DNA from: DATFKA01 sp042095835
GTDB taxonomy: Bacteria > Bacteroidota > Bacteroidia > Chitinophagales > Saprospiraceae
Reading direction: 5' to 3'
NCBI GenBank assembly: GCA_042095835.1
Contig: JBELML010000007.1
Coordinates: 1-64,000, forward strand
Length of the DNA: 64,000 bases
The notes beneath the pieces were generated by a model. The model did no database searches. It was not told the origin of the DNA and saw only the letters and a program-made list of their open reading frames with translations. The number at the start of each line of letters is the position of its first letter. The first letter of the stretch is position 1. The translations under genes were made by a program, and so were the position numbers. Shown here piece by piece: positions 45,023-52,794 of the stretch.

Positions 45023-46564
45023 TTATAGACTAGCTACATATTCATCGAAAATACCGTAGGCACGTTGCATACGACGTTTCACTTCTTTTTTACCTAATAC
45101 TTCCATCATTTCAAAAATAGCAGGCCCTTTCATGGTGCCGGTCAAGGCAATCCTTAGGATAGGTAAAATATCACCAAACCTCAGTTCATGGTCCGCCATA
45201 AAAGCTTCTACACTACTTTTGATGGTCTCATTTTCAAAAGGATCGATTGCCGAAATAGCTTCCAGGAATTGGTCGAAGATGGCTCGCTTATCTGCCTTCC
45301 ATTTTTTGCGGATATTCTTCTGGTCATAATCGGTAAAGTCTTCAAAGAAATAGAAGCCATTCTTCCAGAAGTCAGGGACCAATACGACGCGCTCTTTCAT
45401 CATATTGATAAAAGCAGCTAGGTATTCCTCTGTGGCTTGGTGGCCATGTGCTTCGATCAAAGGCCGCACCTTGGCTGCCAAGTCAGCGGTGTCGCTATTG
45501 ATGATGTATTGCTGGTTAAACCATTTGGCTTTGTCAAAATCAAAACGCGCCCCTGATTTCCCAATTTTTTCAATGGAAAAAGCTTGCTTTAGGTTTTGTA
45601 AATCGAATAGTTCTTGTTCGGTGCCAGGGTTCCATCCTAGGAAAGCCAGGAAGTTGAGCGCAGCTTCTGGTAAGAAGCCAAACTCCTTAAAACCAACAAA
45701 GGAATCTTCTTCTGTATCTGCATTCCAGGACAGTGGAAAGACCGGCATACCCAGTTTTTTGCCATCTCTTTTACTCAGTTTTCCTTTACCTGTAGGTTTG
45801 AGAATGAGTGGTAGGTGCGCAAAGGCAGGCATGCCAGATTCCCAACCTAGCGCACGATATAATAGAATATGATGAGCGGTACTGGAGAGCCACTCTTCAC
45901 CACGTATGACATGACTGATCTCCATCAAATGATCGTCTACAATATTGGCCAGGTGATAGGTAGGCATACCGTCACCTTTTAGGATGATCTTATCATCGAG
46001 TTCATTGGTTTGGAAGGTGACTTCACCACGAACCAAATCCTGGATGGTGACCGATTCATCTACTGGAACTTTGAGACGGATCGTATAAGGCTCGCCTGAG
46101 TTCAAGCGCGTTTTCAAAGCTTCGGGACTCATACCCAAGCTATTATTCATTTCCTGGCGTACGGTATGATCGTATTTAAAGCTATGATTTCCCTTAGCTT
46201 TTTCTGCCTCTCTACGGGCATCTAGCTCCTCGGCAGTGTCAAAAGCATAATAGGCATTGCCACTATCTATGAGTTGTTGCGCATATTGGCCGTAGAGGTC
46301 CTTTCGTTCGGATTGACGATAGGGACCATAATCGCCGCCGTAGCCAGGGCCTTCGTCGGGTTCGATGCCACACCATTTAAGGGCTTCGATGATATAGTCT
46401 TCTGCACCTGGAACATAACGAGTTTGGTCGGTATCTTCGATACGAAGGATGAATGTACCATTGTGCTTTTTGGCAAGTAGATAGTTGTACAAGGCAGTAC
46501 GTACGCCTCCAATATGTAAGGCGCCGGTGGGGCTGGGAGCAAATCGAACTCTAATGTTGTCCAT
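45023..46564 (-). CDS. gltX: Glutamyl-tRNA synthetase
   Basis: A 513-residue class I synthetase that charges tRNA-Glu. HIGH motif: APSPTGALHIGGVRTAL (about 9-25). KMSKS variant: GKLSKRDGKKLG (about 262-273), with the family's usual KLSKR form. Catalytic core and anticodon-binding C-terminal helices are complete; length is normal. The ATG start at 46564 is clear. A possible -7 box at 46746-46753 would give a leader of about 175 bases containing nested hairpins and TAATG words, unusual for this gene. The arginase-family gene follows at 6 bp. Confidence 0.97.
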   Translation of the reverse strand: MDNIRVRFAPSPTGALHIGGVRTALYNYLLAKKHNGTFILRIEDTDQTRYVPGAEDYIIEALKWCGIEPDEGPGYGGDYGPYRQSERKDLYGQYAQQLIDSGNAYYAFDTAEELDARREAEKAKGNHSFKYDHTVRQEMNNSLGMSPEALKTRLNSGEPYTIRLKVPVDESVTIQDLVRGEVTFQTNELDDKIILKGDGMPTYHLANIVDDHLMEISHVIRGEEWLSSTAHHILLYRALGWESGMPAFAHLPLILKPTGKGKLSKRDGKKLGMPVFPLSWNADTEEDSFVGFKEFGFLPEAALNFLAFLGWNPGTEQELFDLQNLKQAFSIEKIGKSGARFDFDKAKWFNQQYIINSDTADLAAKVRPLIEAHGHQATEEYLAAFINMMKERVVLVPDFWKNGFYFFEDFTDYDQKNIRKKWKADKRAIFDQFLEAISAIDPFENETIKSSVEAFMADHELRFGDILPILRIALTGTMKGPAIFEMMEVLGKKEVKRRMQRAYGIFDEYVASL

Positions 46565-46571
46565 TGAGGAG

Positions 46572-46685
46572 GAGAATATAATGATGTAATGTCATCTACC
46601 TACATCATGCTCCTACGCTGAAGCTTCGAGCGCAAGCGTAAGGCTTTTTCGGTAGATGAATAATGACGTGATGTTGTGGTGATAT
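46572..46685 (-). promoter_or_regulatory. gltX leader with nested inverted repeats and word tracts
   Basis: An outer stem tcatctacc (46592-46600) / ggtagatga (46651-46659) encloses an inner stem tacgct (46614-46619) / agcgta (46635-46640) with a gaagcttc core. On both sides lie TAATG/GTGATG words. It is within the presumed 5' leader of gltX. Composite architecture resembles that upstream of ftcD (49805-49895). Regulatory role not shown. Confidence 0.35.
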
Positions 46686-46745
46686 TATTTGAAAATGATC
46701 GACGTGAAATTCAAATAATTCTTTACACAACGCACTAAATTTTCG

Positions 46746-46753
46746 CAAAGATA
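46746..46753 (-). promoter_or_regulatory. Possible -7 box for gltX
   Basis: On the minus strand TATCTTTG matches TAnnTTTG exactly. It is 182 bp ahead of the gltX start. No convincing -33 partner is seen. The rest of the gene-free stretch 46565-47015 holds the leader structures noted separately and an inverted repeat gagcga/tcgctc at 46962-46980 before the deacetylase gene. Confidence 0.35.
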
Positions 46754-47015
46754 ATTATCGCTTCCAGAAGTGCCTAATTGAGCTGCTTCAATTCAAAATA
46801 ATTAATCCTACATGAACAATACTTTTACGCCTCATAAAGTTCCACTTTAGATTTTGTAAAAAACGAACTTTTCTGGTAGAAATACGGTAATTATTTATAG
46901 TGATTAAGCAGCGAAAATGTAGACGAAAGCGTTTATAAATGCAAAAGAATCAATTTTTTAGGAGCGATTATTCGTCGCTCAATATATTCCATGGACAATT
47001 CAAAACCGCGATCCT

Positions 47016-47672
47016 ATGTATTTAGTTAAAACCCCTCAGTTTATACAGCAACTGTTCCCGAACTACACGTGGAGGGTTCCTACTGAGGAAAAAGAAATTT
47101 ATCTCACGTTTGACGACGGGCCTATCCCTGAGGTGACACCTTGGGTGCTTAACCAGTTAGCCGTTTTTAATGCTAAAGCTACTTTCTTTTGTGTTGGTGA
47201 AAATGTCGAAAAGCATCCTGATGTTTTTCAACAGGTAAGTGATGCTGGCCATACTATTGGCAATCATACCTACAATCACCTAGATGGTTGGGCAACGGAT
47301 AATATTCCGTACTTCCATAATACTCGACACGGAGCAAGTGTGACGCAGTCTAATTTATTTAGACCACCTTACGGAAAGCTTAAACCTCGCCAGGCTCAAT
47401 TTCTTCAACGTCACTATCGCATTGTGATGTGGGATGTTTTAAGTGCCGATTTTGATCCGAATATTTCCAAAGAGCAATGCTTGCAAAATGTAATGAGGAA
47501 TGTTCGCCCTGGTTCAATTATTGTGTTTCACGATAGTTTGAAGGCCAAGGAAAAACTAGAGTATGTTTTGCCTCAGGTATTAGCACACTTCAGTCATAAA
47601 GGTTACACTTTTGAATCACTGAAAGATACCAATGTCAAAGAACAGCAGGTACAAGTGAGAAAGTCTGCTTAA
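47016..47672 (+). CDS. Polysaccharide deacetylase (NodB homology)
   Basis: A 218-residue carbohydrate esterase 4 enzyme. Metal and catalytic motifs: LTFDDGP (about 30-36; catalytic base Asp and metal Asp), H-x3-H in GNHTYNHLDGW (about 84-94), and RPPYGK (about 115-120); the late VFHDSLKAKEK carries the catalytic His. It removes acetyl groups from N-acetylglucosamine of peptidoglycan or an exopolysaccharide. There is no signal peptide, unusual but not rare in Bacteroidota members. The gene stands alone with a good terminator behind it. Confidence 0.93.
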   Translation: MYLVKTPQFIQQLFPNYTWRVPTEEKEIYLTFDDGPIPEVTPWVLNQLAVFNAKATFFCVGENVEKHPDVFQQVSDAGHTIGNHTYNHLDGWATDNIPYFHNTRHGASVTQSNLFRPPYGKLKPRQAQFLQRHYRIVMWDVLSADFDPNISKEQCLQNVMRNVRPGSIIVFHDSLKAKEKLEYVLPQVLAHFSHKGYTFESLKDTNVKEQQVQVRKSA

Positions 47673-47701
47673 GCTAGCTTCTTTTTTAAGTATAAAAAGA
47701 T

Positions 47702-47742
47702 AGGGGTTTTGGATGTTTAAATCCAGGACCCTGTTTTAATTT
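47702..47742 (+). terminator. Intrinsic terminator after the polysaccharide deacetylase
   Basis: The arms agggg...tggat and atcca...ccct (47701-47732) form an imperfect hairpin of about 11 pairs with a gtttaa loop, followed by gttttaattt. It is about 30 bp past the stop codon. Confidence 0.5.
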
Positions 47743-47863
47743 ATAATACTCCCATTTTCATACTGTTGTTAAATTTTTTCGCATTGAACAGAACCTTCCT
47801 ATGGTTTCGTTTTAAATACGAATTATAGAACCTATACTTAAGTGATCTCTACCAATCTCTCAG

Positions 47864-48018
47864 TACACTGTGCAAAAAGTTTATTGATGTTTTGAACTAC
47901 CAGATTTTAAGCTAGATCAAGGCATGGCGCAGTCCCGATTTATATCGGGACGAGTACATAACGCAGAGATTGCTTAAAAGATGGCTTCAAAACGTTAAGT
48001 AATTTATTACACAGTGTA
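47864..48018 (+). repeat. MITE-like element, copy E (155 bp) with CTCAG target duplication
   Basis: Terminal inverted repeats tacactgtg (47864-47872) and cacagtgta (48010-48018) are perfect and extend imperfectly. The element is flanked by an exact 5-bp duplication, CTCAG, at 47859-47863 and 48019-48023. The interior has a perfect hairpin gtcccgat/atcgggac (47932-47951) and resembles family 2 in layout (gatcaaggcatgg; cttcaaaacgttaag), so it may be a distant relative. Its right end is 9 bp from the start codon of the next gene. Confidence 0.8.
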
Positions 48019-48027
48019 CTCAGTTTT

Positions 48028-48747
48028 ATGAAATACCTCTATTTATTTTTTCTTGCGCTAATAATACCAGCCTTTGGAATAGCTCAATTTGAGCAATCAA
48101 TAGATATCGTTGGCGGAATCGGAACATCTTTTCGGAGTCTCCAAGCAGATAGTGGCGAACTAGCGATCCAAAATATACTCGATAGACGGCAAGAGCGAGA
48201 GATCAGCAAAACAAGTTGGCAAATTGGGTTTCATTACAACCGTAAGCTCACCGAAAAACTAAGGATCAGAACGGGATTCCGCTTTGCTAGTCTTGGCTAT
48301 GACGAGCAATACCGTGATAGCTTACGTTGGGGTACCTATCACGATGGACAAGGAGTTATTATGTCATCTGGATTACAAGATCTAGAACTTAGATTATCAT
48401 TCTGGATGTTTGAGCTTCCAATGCTAGCCAGGTGGGAAATGAATGCGAAAAAGCTTTCGCCCTTCATTGAATTTGGTGCTTTACCATCTTTTTACGTAAC
48501 GAGTTACGGCCATTTTCTGATTGATGGGCAAGGGCAACCCCATCTGACCGAGCGCTATGGTTCTAATGTTAATTCATTTCACTTGGCAAGCTTTGCCTCG
48601 GTTGGTGTAAACTATTTGATGAACGAAAAGCTTCAGGCTTTCATTCAGCCTAATATTCGCTACTATTTTACCAATACCAGTAAAGGGCCTATCAAGGAAA
48701 AACTTTATAGCTACGGGTTGGAACTAGGGCTGCGCAAGCAAATTTAA
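48028..48747 (+). CDS. Outer-membrane porin-family (OmpW/PorT-like) protein
   Basis: A 239-residue secreted protein. Signal peptide about 1-20, cleaved after a GIAQ site. The mature part shows strongly alternating beta strands with aromatic girdles and a final Y-S-Y-G-L-E-L-G-L-R segment ending near the C-terminus, typical of small eight-stranded outer-membrane barrels of the outer membrane protein beta-barrel family in Bacteroidota (PorT-like). Possible role: surface protein or sensor; unknown. The start codon is only 4 bp beyond the target duplication of MITE E, so nearly the whole upstream region is the inserted element and its promoter must lie inside or across it. Confidence 0.75.
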   Translation: MKYLYLFFLALIIPAFGIAQFEQSIDIVGGIGTSFRSLQADSGELAIQNILDRRQEREISKTSWQIGFHYNRKLTEKLRIRTGFRFASLGYDEQYRDSLRWGTYHDGQGVIMSSGLQDLELRLSFWMFELPMLARWEMNAKKLSPFIEFGALPSFYVTSYGHFLIDGQGQPHLTERYGSNVNSFHLASFASVGVNYLMNEKLQAFIQPNIRYYFTNTSKGPIKEKLYSYGLELGLRKQI

Positions 48748-48762
48748 ATCTGGACTTAACAG

Positions 48763-49800
48763 TCATTTCCCAAACAAGCGATACTCCAAAACCTTCTCTT
48801 CTGCATCAAAGGGCTTTAGCTCCGCTAAGCCCAAGCGCTCAATGGCTAATTGGACTAATTCTTGTTCTGAAAGGTCTACATCCTGGGCATAAAATTTACC
48901 AGCAGCCAGAAAACAGCTCAAGGGGGCCATGCCAATTAGTTCGGAACCCGTCACCTGAACACCTGCTTGTTTTGCTATTTCACGGCAGGCTTCGAAGGCT
49001 TGGTGCATGTTGGTGTGTTCCATGTTAGTGAGGTTCATGGAGACCTGAGCGCAATTGTATTCATCAATAAACCAACCAATGGCCTTGAGAGATTTTCGCA
49101 GTCCTGGTACTCGGATTGCTTGGCCTTTTTCGTCTCTTTTCAGGGCTCCCTTGAGGCTGCCATCTACCCTTAGTAGGTACCCACTTTCTCGGACTCTCTG
49201 AGCAATGCGTTGCGCAATTTCAGTAGATGGGGTATTCAGATTGACATTGTAAGCAATCAAGAACGGACGAGCACCAATCACCGTTGCCCCTGCACTTGGA
49301 TGCCCACTTTTCGGGCCATAATCAGGTGCCCATTGGGCTTGTCGAAGCTTTGATGATAGTCCTTCATATTCTCCTTTTCGGATGTGGGCTAGGTTTTTTC
49401 TATGAGAAAATTGAGCAGATTGCTCGTATAGATAAACGGGAATTTGCAGTTCTTGCCCTACGCGTTGTGCCAATCTTTTGGACCACTCTACCACTTCATC
49501 CATTGATATGCCTTGTATAGGAATGAGAGGGCAAACATCGGTAGCACCCATTCTGGGATGTGTGCCTTGGTGCTGATTCATGTCGATCTGCTCACTGGCT
49601 ATTTTTATGGCTTGAAAAGCAGCTTCTATTACCTGGGCAGGAGGCCCTGCAAAAGTCATCACCGTACGATGGGCATCAAAGCCAGGATCAAGGTGTAATA
49701 ATTGGACATGCTCTACAGATTCAATAGCAGATTGGATGGCCTGAATGACCACTAGGTTTTGGCCTTCACTAAAGTTGGGAACGCATTCGATGAGGGGCAT
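48763..49800 (-). CDS. ftcD: Glutamate formimidoyltransferase
   Basis: A 345-residue formiminotransferase that moves the formimino group of N-formimino-L-glutamate to tetrahydrofolate in histidine breakdown. The N-terminal signature ECVPNFSEG is at about 5-13, with HRTVMTFAGPP near 45-55 and the MGATDVCPLIPI motif near 82-93. There is no C-terminal cyclodeaminase domain; the monofunctional length is normal for bacteria. The start is a clear ATG at 49800. Other histidine-degradation genes are not in the window. Upstream lies a repeat tract with a GC-rich hairpin. Confidence 0.93.
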   Translation of the reverse strand: MPLIECVPNFSEGQNLVVIQAIQSAIESVEHVQLLHLDPGFDAHRTVMTFAGPPAQVIEAAFQAIKIASEQIDMNQHQGTHPRMGATDVCPLIPIQGISMDEVVEWSKRLAQRVGQELQIPVYLYEQSAQFSHRKNLAHIRKGEYEGLSSKLRQAQWAPDYGPKSGHPSAGATVIGARPFLIAYNVNLNTPSTEIAQRIAQRVRESGYLLRVDGSLKGALKRDEKGQAIRVPGLRKSLKAIGWFIDEYNCAQVSMNLTNMEHTNMHQAFEACREIAKQAGVQVTGSELIGMAPLSCFLAAGKFYAQDVDLSEQELVQLAIERLGLAELKPFDAEEKVLEYRLFGK

Positions 49801-49804
49801 GATA

Positions 49805-49895
49805 TCTAATGCTATAATGGTTTAATGCTTTCTCTGACGGAGCTTCCGCAGAGGCATATTGTAATGATTGAGTACTATTAATGTGTAAGTTAGCC
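49805..49895. repeat. Composite TAATG tract with hairpin upstream of ftcD
   Basis: Words taatgcta, taatggtt and taatgctt are followed by a strong hairpin, ctctgacgga (49832-49841) / tccgcagag (49845-49853), loop gct, and then gtaatgattg and taatgtg words. The arrangement words-hairpin-words recalls the gltX leader (46572-46685). Confidence 0.5.
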
Positions 49896-49911
49896 CAGTC
49901 TCTCCCCAGGT

Positions 49912-50350
49912 CATTATGTGCTATGTGTCAAGTGTCAGGTGCCAAGTACAACTCTTCTAACTCCTCTCCCCAAGTCTCCAAGTCCCCCTGTCTCCCAGTC
50001 TCTCTTCCTGTCTCCCAGTCCCCCAGTCATTATGTGCTATGTGTCAAGTGTCAGGTGCCAAGTACAACTCTTCTAACTCCTCTCTCCCAGTCCCCAAGTC
50101 CCCCAGTCCCCAAGTCTCTCTTCCTGTCTCCCGGTCATTATGTGCTATGTGCCAAGTGTCAAGTACAACTCTTCTAACTCCTCTCTCCCAGTCTCCCAGT
50201 CCCCCGGTCTCCTCTCTCCCGGTCTCCTCTCTCCCGGTCTCCCAGTCATTATGTGCTATGTGCCAAGTGTCAGGTGTCAAGTACAACTCTTCTAACTCCT
50301 CTCTCCCAGTCCCCAAGTCCCCCAGTCTCTCCCCCGGTCTCCAAGTCCCT
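49912..50350. repeat. Four-unit minisatellite, about 110 bp per unit
   Basis: Copies begin at 49912, 50028, 50136 and 50247 (periods 116, 108 and 111). Each starts cattatgtgctatgtg, continues through ccaagt or tcaagt words and acaactcttctaactcctc, and ends in a variable pyrimidine run of cccagtc, ccaagtc and ctctccc microrepeats. Long frames on both strands here are artefacts of the repeat. With 49805-49895 it fills the whole gene-free stretch 49801-50362. Confidence 0.85.
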
Positions 50351-50362
50351 CAGTCTCTTCAC

Positions 50363-50749
50363 TTACAATTTCTTATCAACCGCTTCGAGGTCTTCAGGTT
50401 TGATCTCGGAGAACCACTTAGCCAAGTGGACTTTGGCATTAGATCGAACCTCGGCATTCACAAAACTAGCGATCGTCACCAGGGTGAAGCTCATGAGGTA
50501 GACATCATCGTAGAAACCAATAAATGGTTTTAAATCTACAATCAAATCAGCTGGAACAATTAAGTAGCCCAAGGCCCCTATTATAATACGACGTGCCCAG
50601 GCGGGCGTCTCTTTTCTCTTGTAGGCATAGTATAAAAGAAGTGCCGTATAGGAAGTTTGTACTCCAATACGATTAGCTGAATTCTTGATAAATTCCCAAA
50701 ATTTAGTCTCGCTAAATTTGGTCTGATATTTTTTAATCAACTCTTTCAT
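50363..50749 (-). CDS. DUF1232 (YkvA-like) membrane protein
   Basis: A 128-residue protein with the DUF1232 motif: about residues 58-90 hold a hydrophobic helix with YLIVPADLIVDLKPFIGFYDD, in which the P-x-D-L-I-x-D core and closing DD are diagnostic. The preceding helix (about 30-48) is amphipathic. Members are small inner-membrane or membrane-associated proteins of unknown function. The minisatellite begins 13 bp past the stop, so the gene's transcript probably ends in it. No promoter box is obvious. Confidence 0.9.
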   Translation of the reverse strand: MKELIKKYQTKFSETKFWEFIKNSANRIGVQTSYTALLLYYAYKRKETPAWARRIIIGALGYLIVPADLIVDLKPFIGFYDDVYLMSFTLVTIASFVNAEVRSNAKVHLAKWFSEIKPEDLEAVDKKL

Positions 50750-50828
50750 CTCGATGCAATTTGTATCAATATAACGAATCCTACCAAAAAATGTTATTTT
50801 TTTCTACCAACGCTAAGAAAAAGTTGGT

Positions 50829-50878
50829 GGCTAGTAGTGGCCTTGGCGACTACTTGTAGTTGCTAGCCTACCTACAAA
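50829..50878. other. Intergenic inverted repeat
   Basis: Arms ggctag (50829-50834) and ctagcc (50873-50878), with partly complementary agtagt/actact words inside, form a weak structure between the DUF1232 gene and MITE D2. Significance unclear. Confidence 0.25.
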
Positions 50879-50944
50879 AGTCAAACATGTATTGATAAAT
50901 TTCACCTTTTCAATCAACTCATAAAAATGTAACTTTGCGCTCAG

Positions 50945-51100
50945 TAGCGGACAAAGAATAAGTATCGCATTTTGATCGAAAAGGTTTTGTGCCAAGACAA
51001 GGCAAAAAACGTAGATGATGCAGGGCATCAGCGAGGCTTTTTAACGCCGTATTGGTGCAAAAGATTCCATCAAAATCGAAAAGTTATTTTTTGGCTGTTA
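50945..51100 (+). repeat. MITE-like element, family 2, copy D2 (156 bp) with CTCAG duplication
   Basis: Homologous to D1 (43573) and D3 (63918), but without the extra hairpin of D1. Ends are tagcggacaaag on the left and ttttttggctgtta on the right. A 5-bp duplication CTCAG flanks it exactly (50940-50944 and 51101-51105), the same sequence as around element E. The right end is 62 bp from the trhO start codon. Confidence 0.85.
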
Positions 51101-51162
51101 CTCAGTTTGATTAAACCGTATTGTTAACGGTAAGCCTGCAACTTACCTGTCAACTTATACAA

Positions 51163-52209
51163 ATGAAAAAATTATACAATCGCGTCAATAAAGACGAATT
51201 GAAGGAGCAGCTATTGGCTTCTGATGAGAAAAGAGTAACCCTCTCCTTTTACCAATACCACAATATTACGGACCCACAACAGTTCAGGGATGAATTTTAC
51301 CTGGGGCTGAGTGAGCATGGTGTGTTTGGTCGAATCTACGTAGCCGCTGAAGGAATCAATGGACAAATATCTGTACCAGAGGCGAGTTTTGATGCCTTCA
51401 AAGCCTATCTCTTTTCTATTCCTTGGTTGAATAATATTCGGCTCAATATCGCTATCGAAGACGATGGTAAATCCTTCTACAAACTCAAGATTAAAGTCCG
51501 GGAGAAGATTGTAGCAGATGGCCTCGATGATACGAGCTTTGATGTCACCAAGCGTGGTAAACACCTTTCTGCCCAAGAAGTCAATCAACTTTTGAATCAG
51601 GACGATACCATCGTAGTAGATATGCGCAATCACTATGAGAGCGAAGTGGGTCATTTTGAAGATGCTATTTGTCCTGATGTGGAGACCTTCCGCGAGGCTC
51701 TACCTCTAGTAGAAGATATGCTCGATGATAAAAAAGACGAAAATATTGTCATGTACTGCACCGGCGGAATCCGTTGCGAAAAGGCGAGCGCCTATTATAT
51801 GCATAAAGGTTTCAAAAATGTATTCATGATCGATGGAGGTATCATCGAATACGCTCGTCAATGTGAGCAACTGGGCTTAGAGAATAAATACATCGGCAAA
51901 AATTTCGTCTTCGACGAACGAATGGGCGAGCGTATTAGTGAGCAAGTCATAGCCAAGTGCCACCAATGTGGTAAACCCTGCGATACACACATCAACTGCG
52001 CCAACGATGCCTGTCATATCCTTTTTATACAATGTGAGGAATGTGCAGCCAACTACGAGCAATGCTGCTCTCGCAAGTGCGCCGACTTCAATCAACTCCC
52101 CGAAGAGCGACGCGAACTACTCAAAGGAACGATTGAGTTCAATGGTAGCAAGTTTGGTAAAGGTCGCTACAAAGCATTCAAAAAAGACGAAGGCTTGGTG
52201 TTGGAGTAA
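51163..52209 (+). CDS. trhO: tRNA uridine(34) hydroxylase
   Basis: A 348-residue rhodanese-family enzyme (YceA type) that hydroxylates U34 of certain tRNAs to give 5-hydroxyuridine with oxygen. I chose the ATG at 51163 (MKKLYNRVN); a TTG at 51121 would add 14 residues outside the conserved part. An N-terminal acylphosphatase-like UPF0176 domain is followed by a rhodanese domain with the conserved Cys in MYCTGGIRCEK (about 203-213), and a Cys-rich C-terminal zinc-ribbon-like region (CHQCGKPC, CEECAANYEQCC). Length is normal. Its promoter must lie in the 62 bp after, or inside, MITE D2. Confidence 0.93.
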   Translation: MKKLYNRVNKDELKEQLLASDEKRVTLSFYQYHNITDPQQFRDEFYLGLSEHGVFGRIYVAAEGINGQISVPEASFDAFKAYLFSIPWLNNIRLNIAIEDDGKSFYKLKIKVREKIVADGLDDTSFDVTKRGKHLSAQEVNQLLNQDDTIVVDMRNHYESEVGHFEDAICPDVETFREALPLVEDMLDDKKDENIVMYCTGGIRCEKASAYYMHKGFKNVFMIDGGIIEYARQCEQLGLENKYIGKNFVFDERMGERISEQVIAKCHQCGKPCDTHINCANDACHILFIQCEECAANYEQCCSRKCADFNQLPEERRELLKGTIEFNGSKFGKGRYKAFKKDEGLVLE

Positions 52210-52214
52210 GTTCA

Positions 52215-52262
52215 ATGGCTCAATGAGTGAATGACTCAATATTGTAATGATTTATTACATCA
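52215..52262. repeat. Word-repeat tract after trhO
   Basis: Words caatggctcaatgagtg, aatgactcaat and ttgtaatg precede tttattacatcaccac. The same ending recurs at 52841-52857. It sits between trhO and the secreted protein gene at 52326. Confidence 0.45.
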
Positions 52263-52325
52263 CCACATCTACCGTAGGTAGAAATGGTTCCGTACATTTG
52301 GTAATAAAATGACCAGCAACAACTT

Positions 52326-52778
52326 ATGAAACTCTTTTTGATAGGCCTATTTTTCTTTTGCCTAGGCTCGACCTATGCTCAATCTAATAAAGAACTTGTT
52401 CTAGGATTTACCTATGGCCCTTCTGCTATAACGACTTTCGATGGTGGAGAGCAACCTTTTCAAATCCAAAATCCACTTTATTTTGGAACCACCTATTTCT
52501 CTGGTAAGTGGGGCATTAATCCATATTACAACTTCGGAACAAATGGAATAGGAGTCTTTTTAATGCACCAAACTACAGCGCCTGTTGGCACCTACTTGGT
52601 TTTCGAACAATCTTTCCATACCGATTTTGGTGTTGTTGGTTTAGGCCTGACCTCACCATTGTATAGTCCTTATGTGCAAGGTTTTATCGAGTTTGGCCAT
52701 TCTTATGGAGAAGGTAGCAGCCCAGCTTTGGTGATAGGTATGTATCTCAGCTTTTCAAGACAATTAAAGTCATGGTAG
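52326..52778 (+). CDS. Secreted hypothetical protein
   Basis: A 150-residue protein with a signal peptide (about 1-19, cleaved after STYAQ). The mature part is rich in Gly, Phe and Tyr, with alternating strands such as FGTTYFSGKWGINPYYNFG and YVQGFIEFGHSYGEG, consistent with a small outer-membrane barrel or beta sandwich. I recognise no family. It lies 116 bp after trhO and is convergent with the caspase-like gene, with a repeat-based stem between them. Confidence 0.6.
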   Translation: MKLFLIGLFFFCLGSTYAQSNKELVLGFTYGPSAITTFDGGEQPFQIQNPLYFGTTYFSGKWGINPYYNFGTNGIGVFLMHQTTAPVGTYLVFEQSFHTDFGVVGLGLTSPLYSPYVQGFIEFGHSYGEGSSPALVIGMYLSFSRQLKSW

Positions 52779-52794
52779 GCAGAGGTAAGAAGGA

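Noticed and set aside
45405..45872. 155-residue plus-strand frame
   Set aside because: Antisense to the well-supported gltX gene; no independent evidence.
46996..47009. 14-base match (caattcaaaaccgc) to the MITE family 1 core at 7670
   Set aside because: No terminal repeat or further similarity nearby; a 14-mer match may be a relic but cannot be supported as an element.
49912..50350. CRISPR array
   Set aside because: Units of about 110 bp with variable pyrimidine runs; no short repeat with unique 30-40-bp spacers, and no cas genes.
49881..50533. Long Ser/Pro-rich open frames on both strands
   Set aside because: They are by-products of the minisatellite's low complexity; the same repeat words give open frames in several phases and there is no start context or homology.
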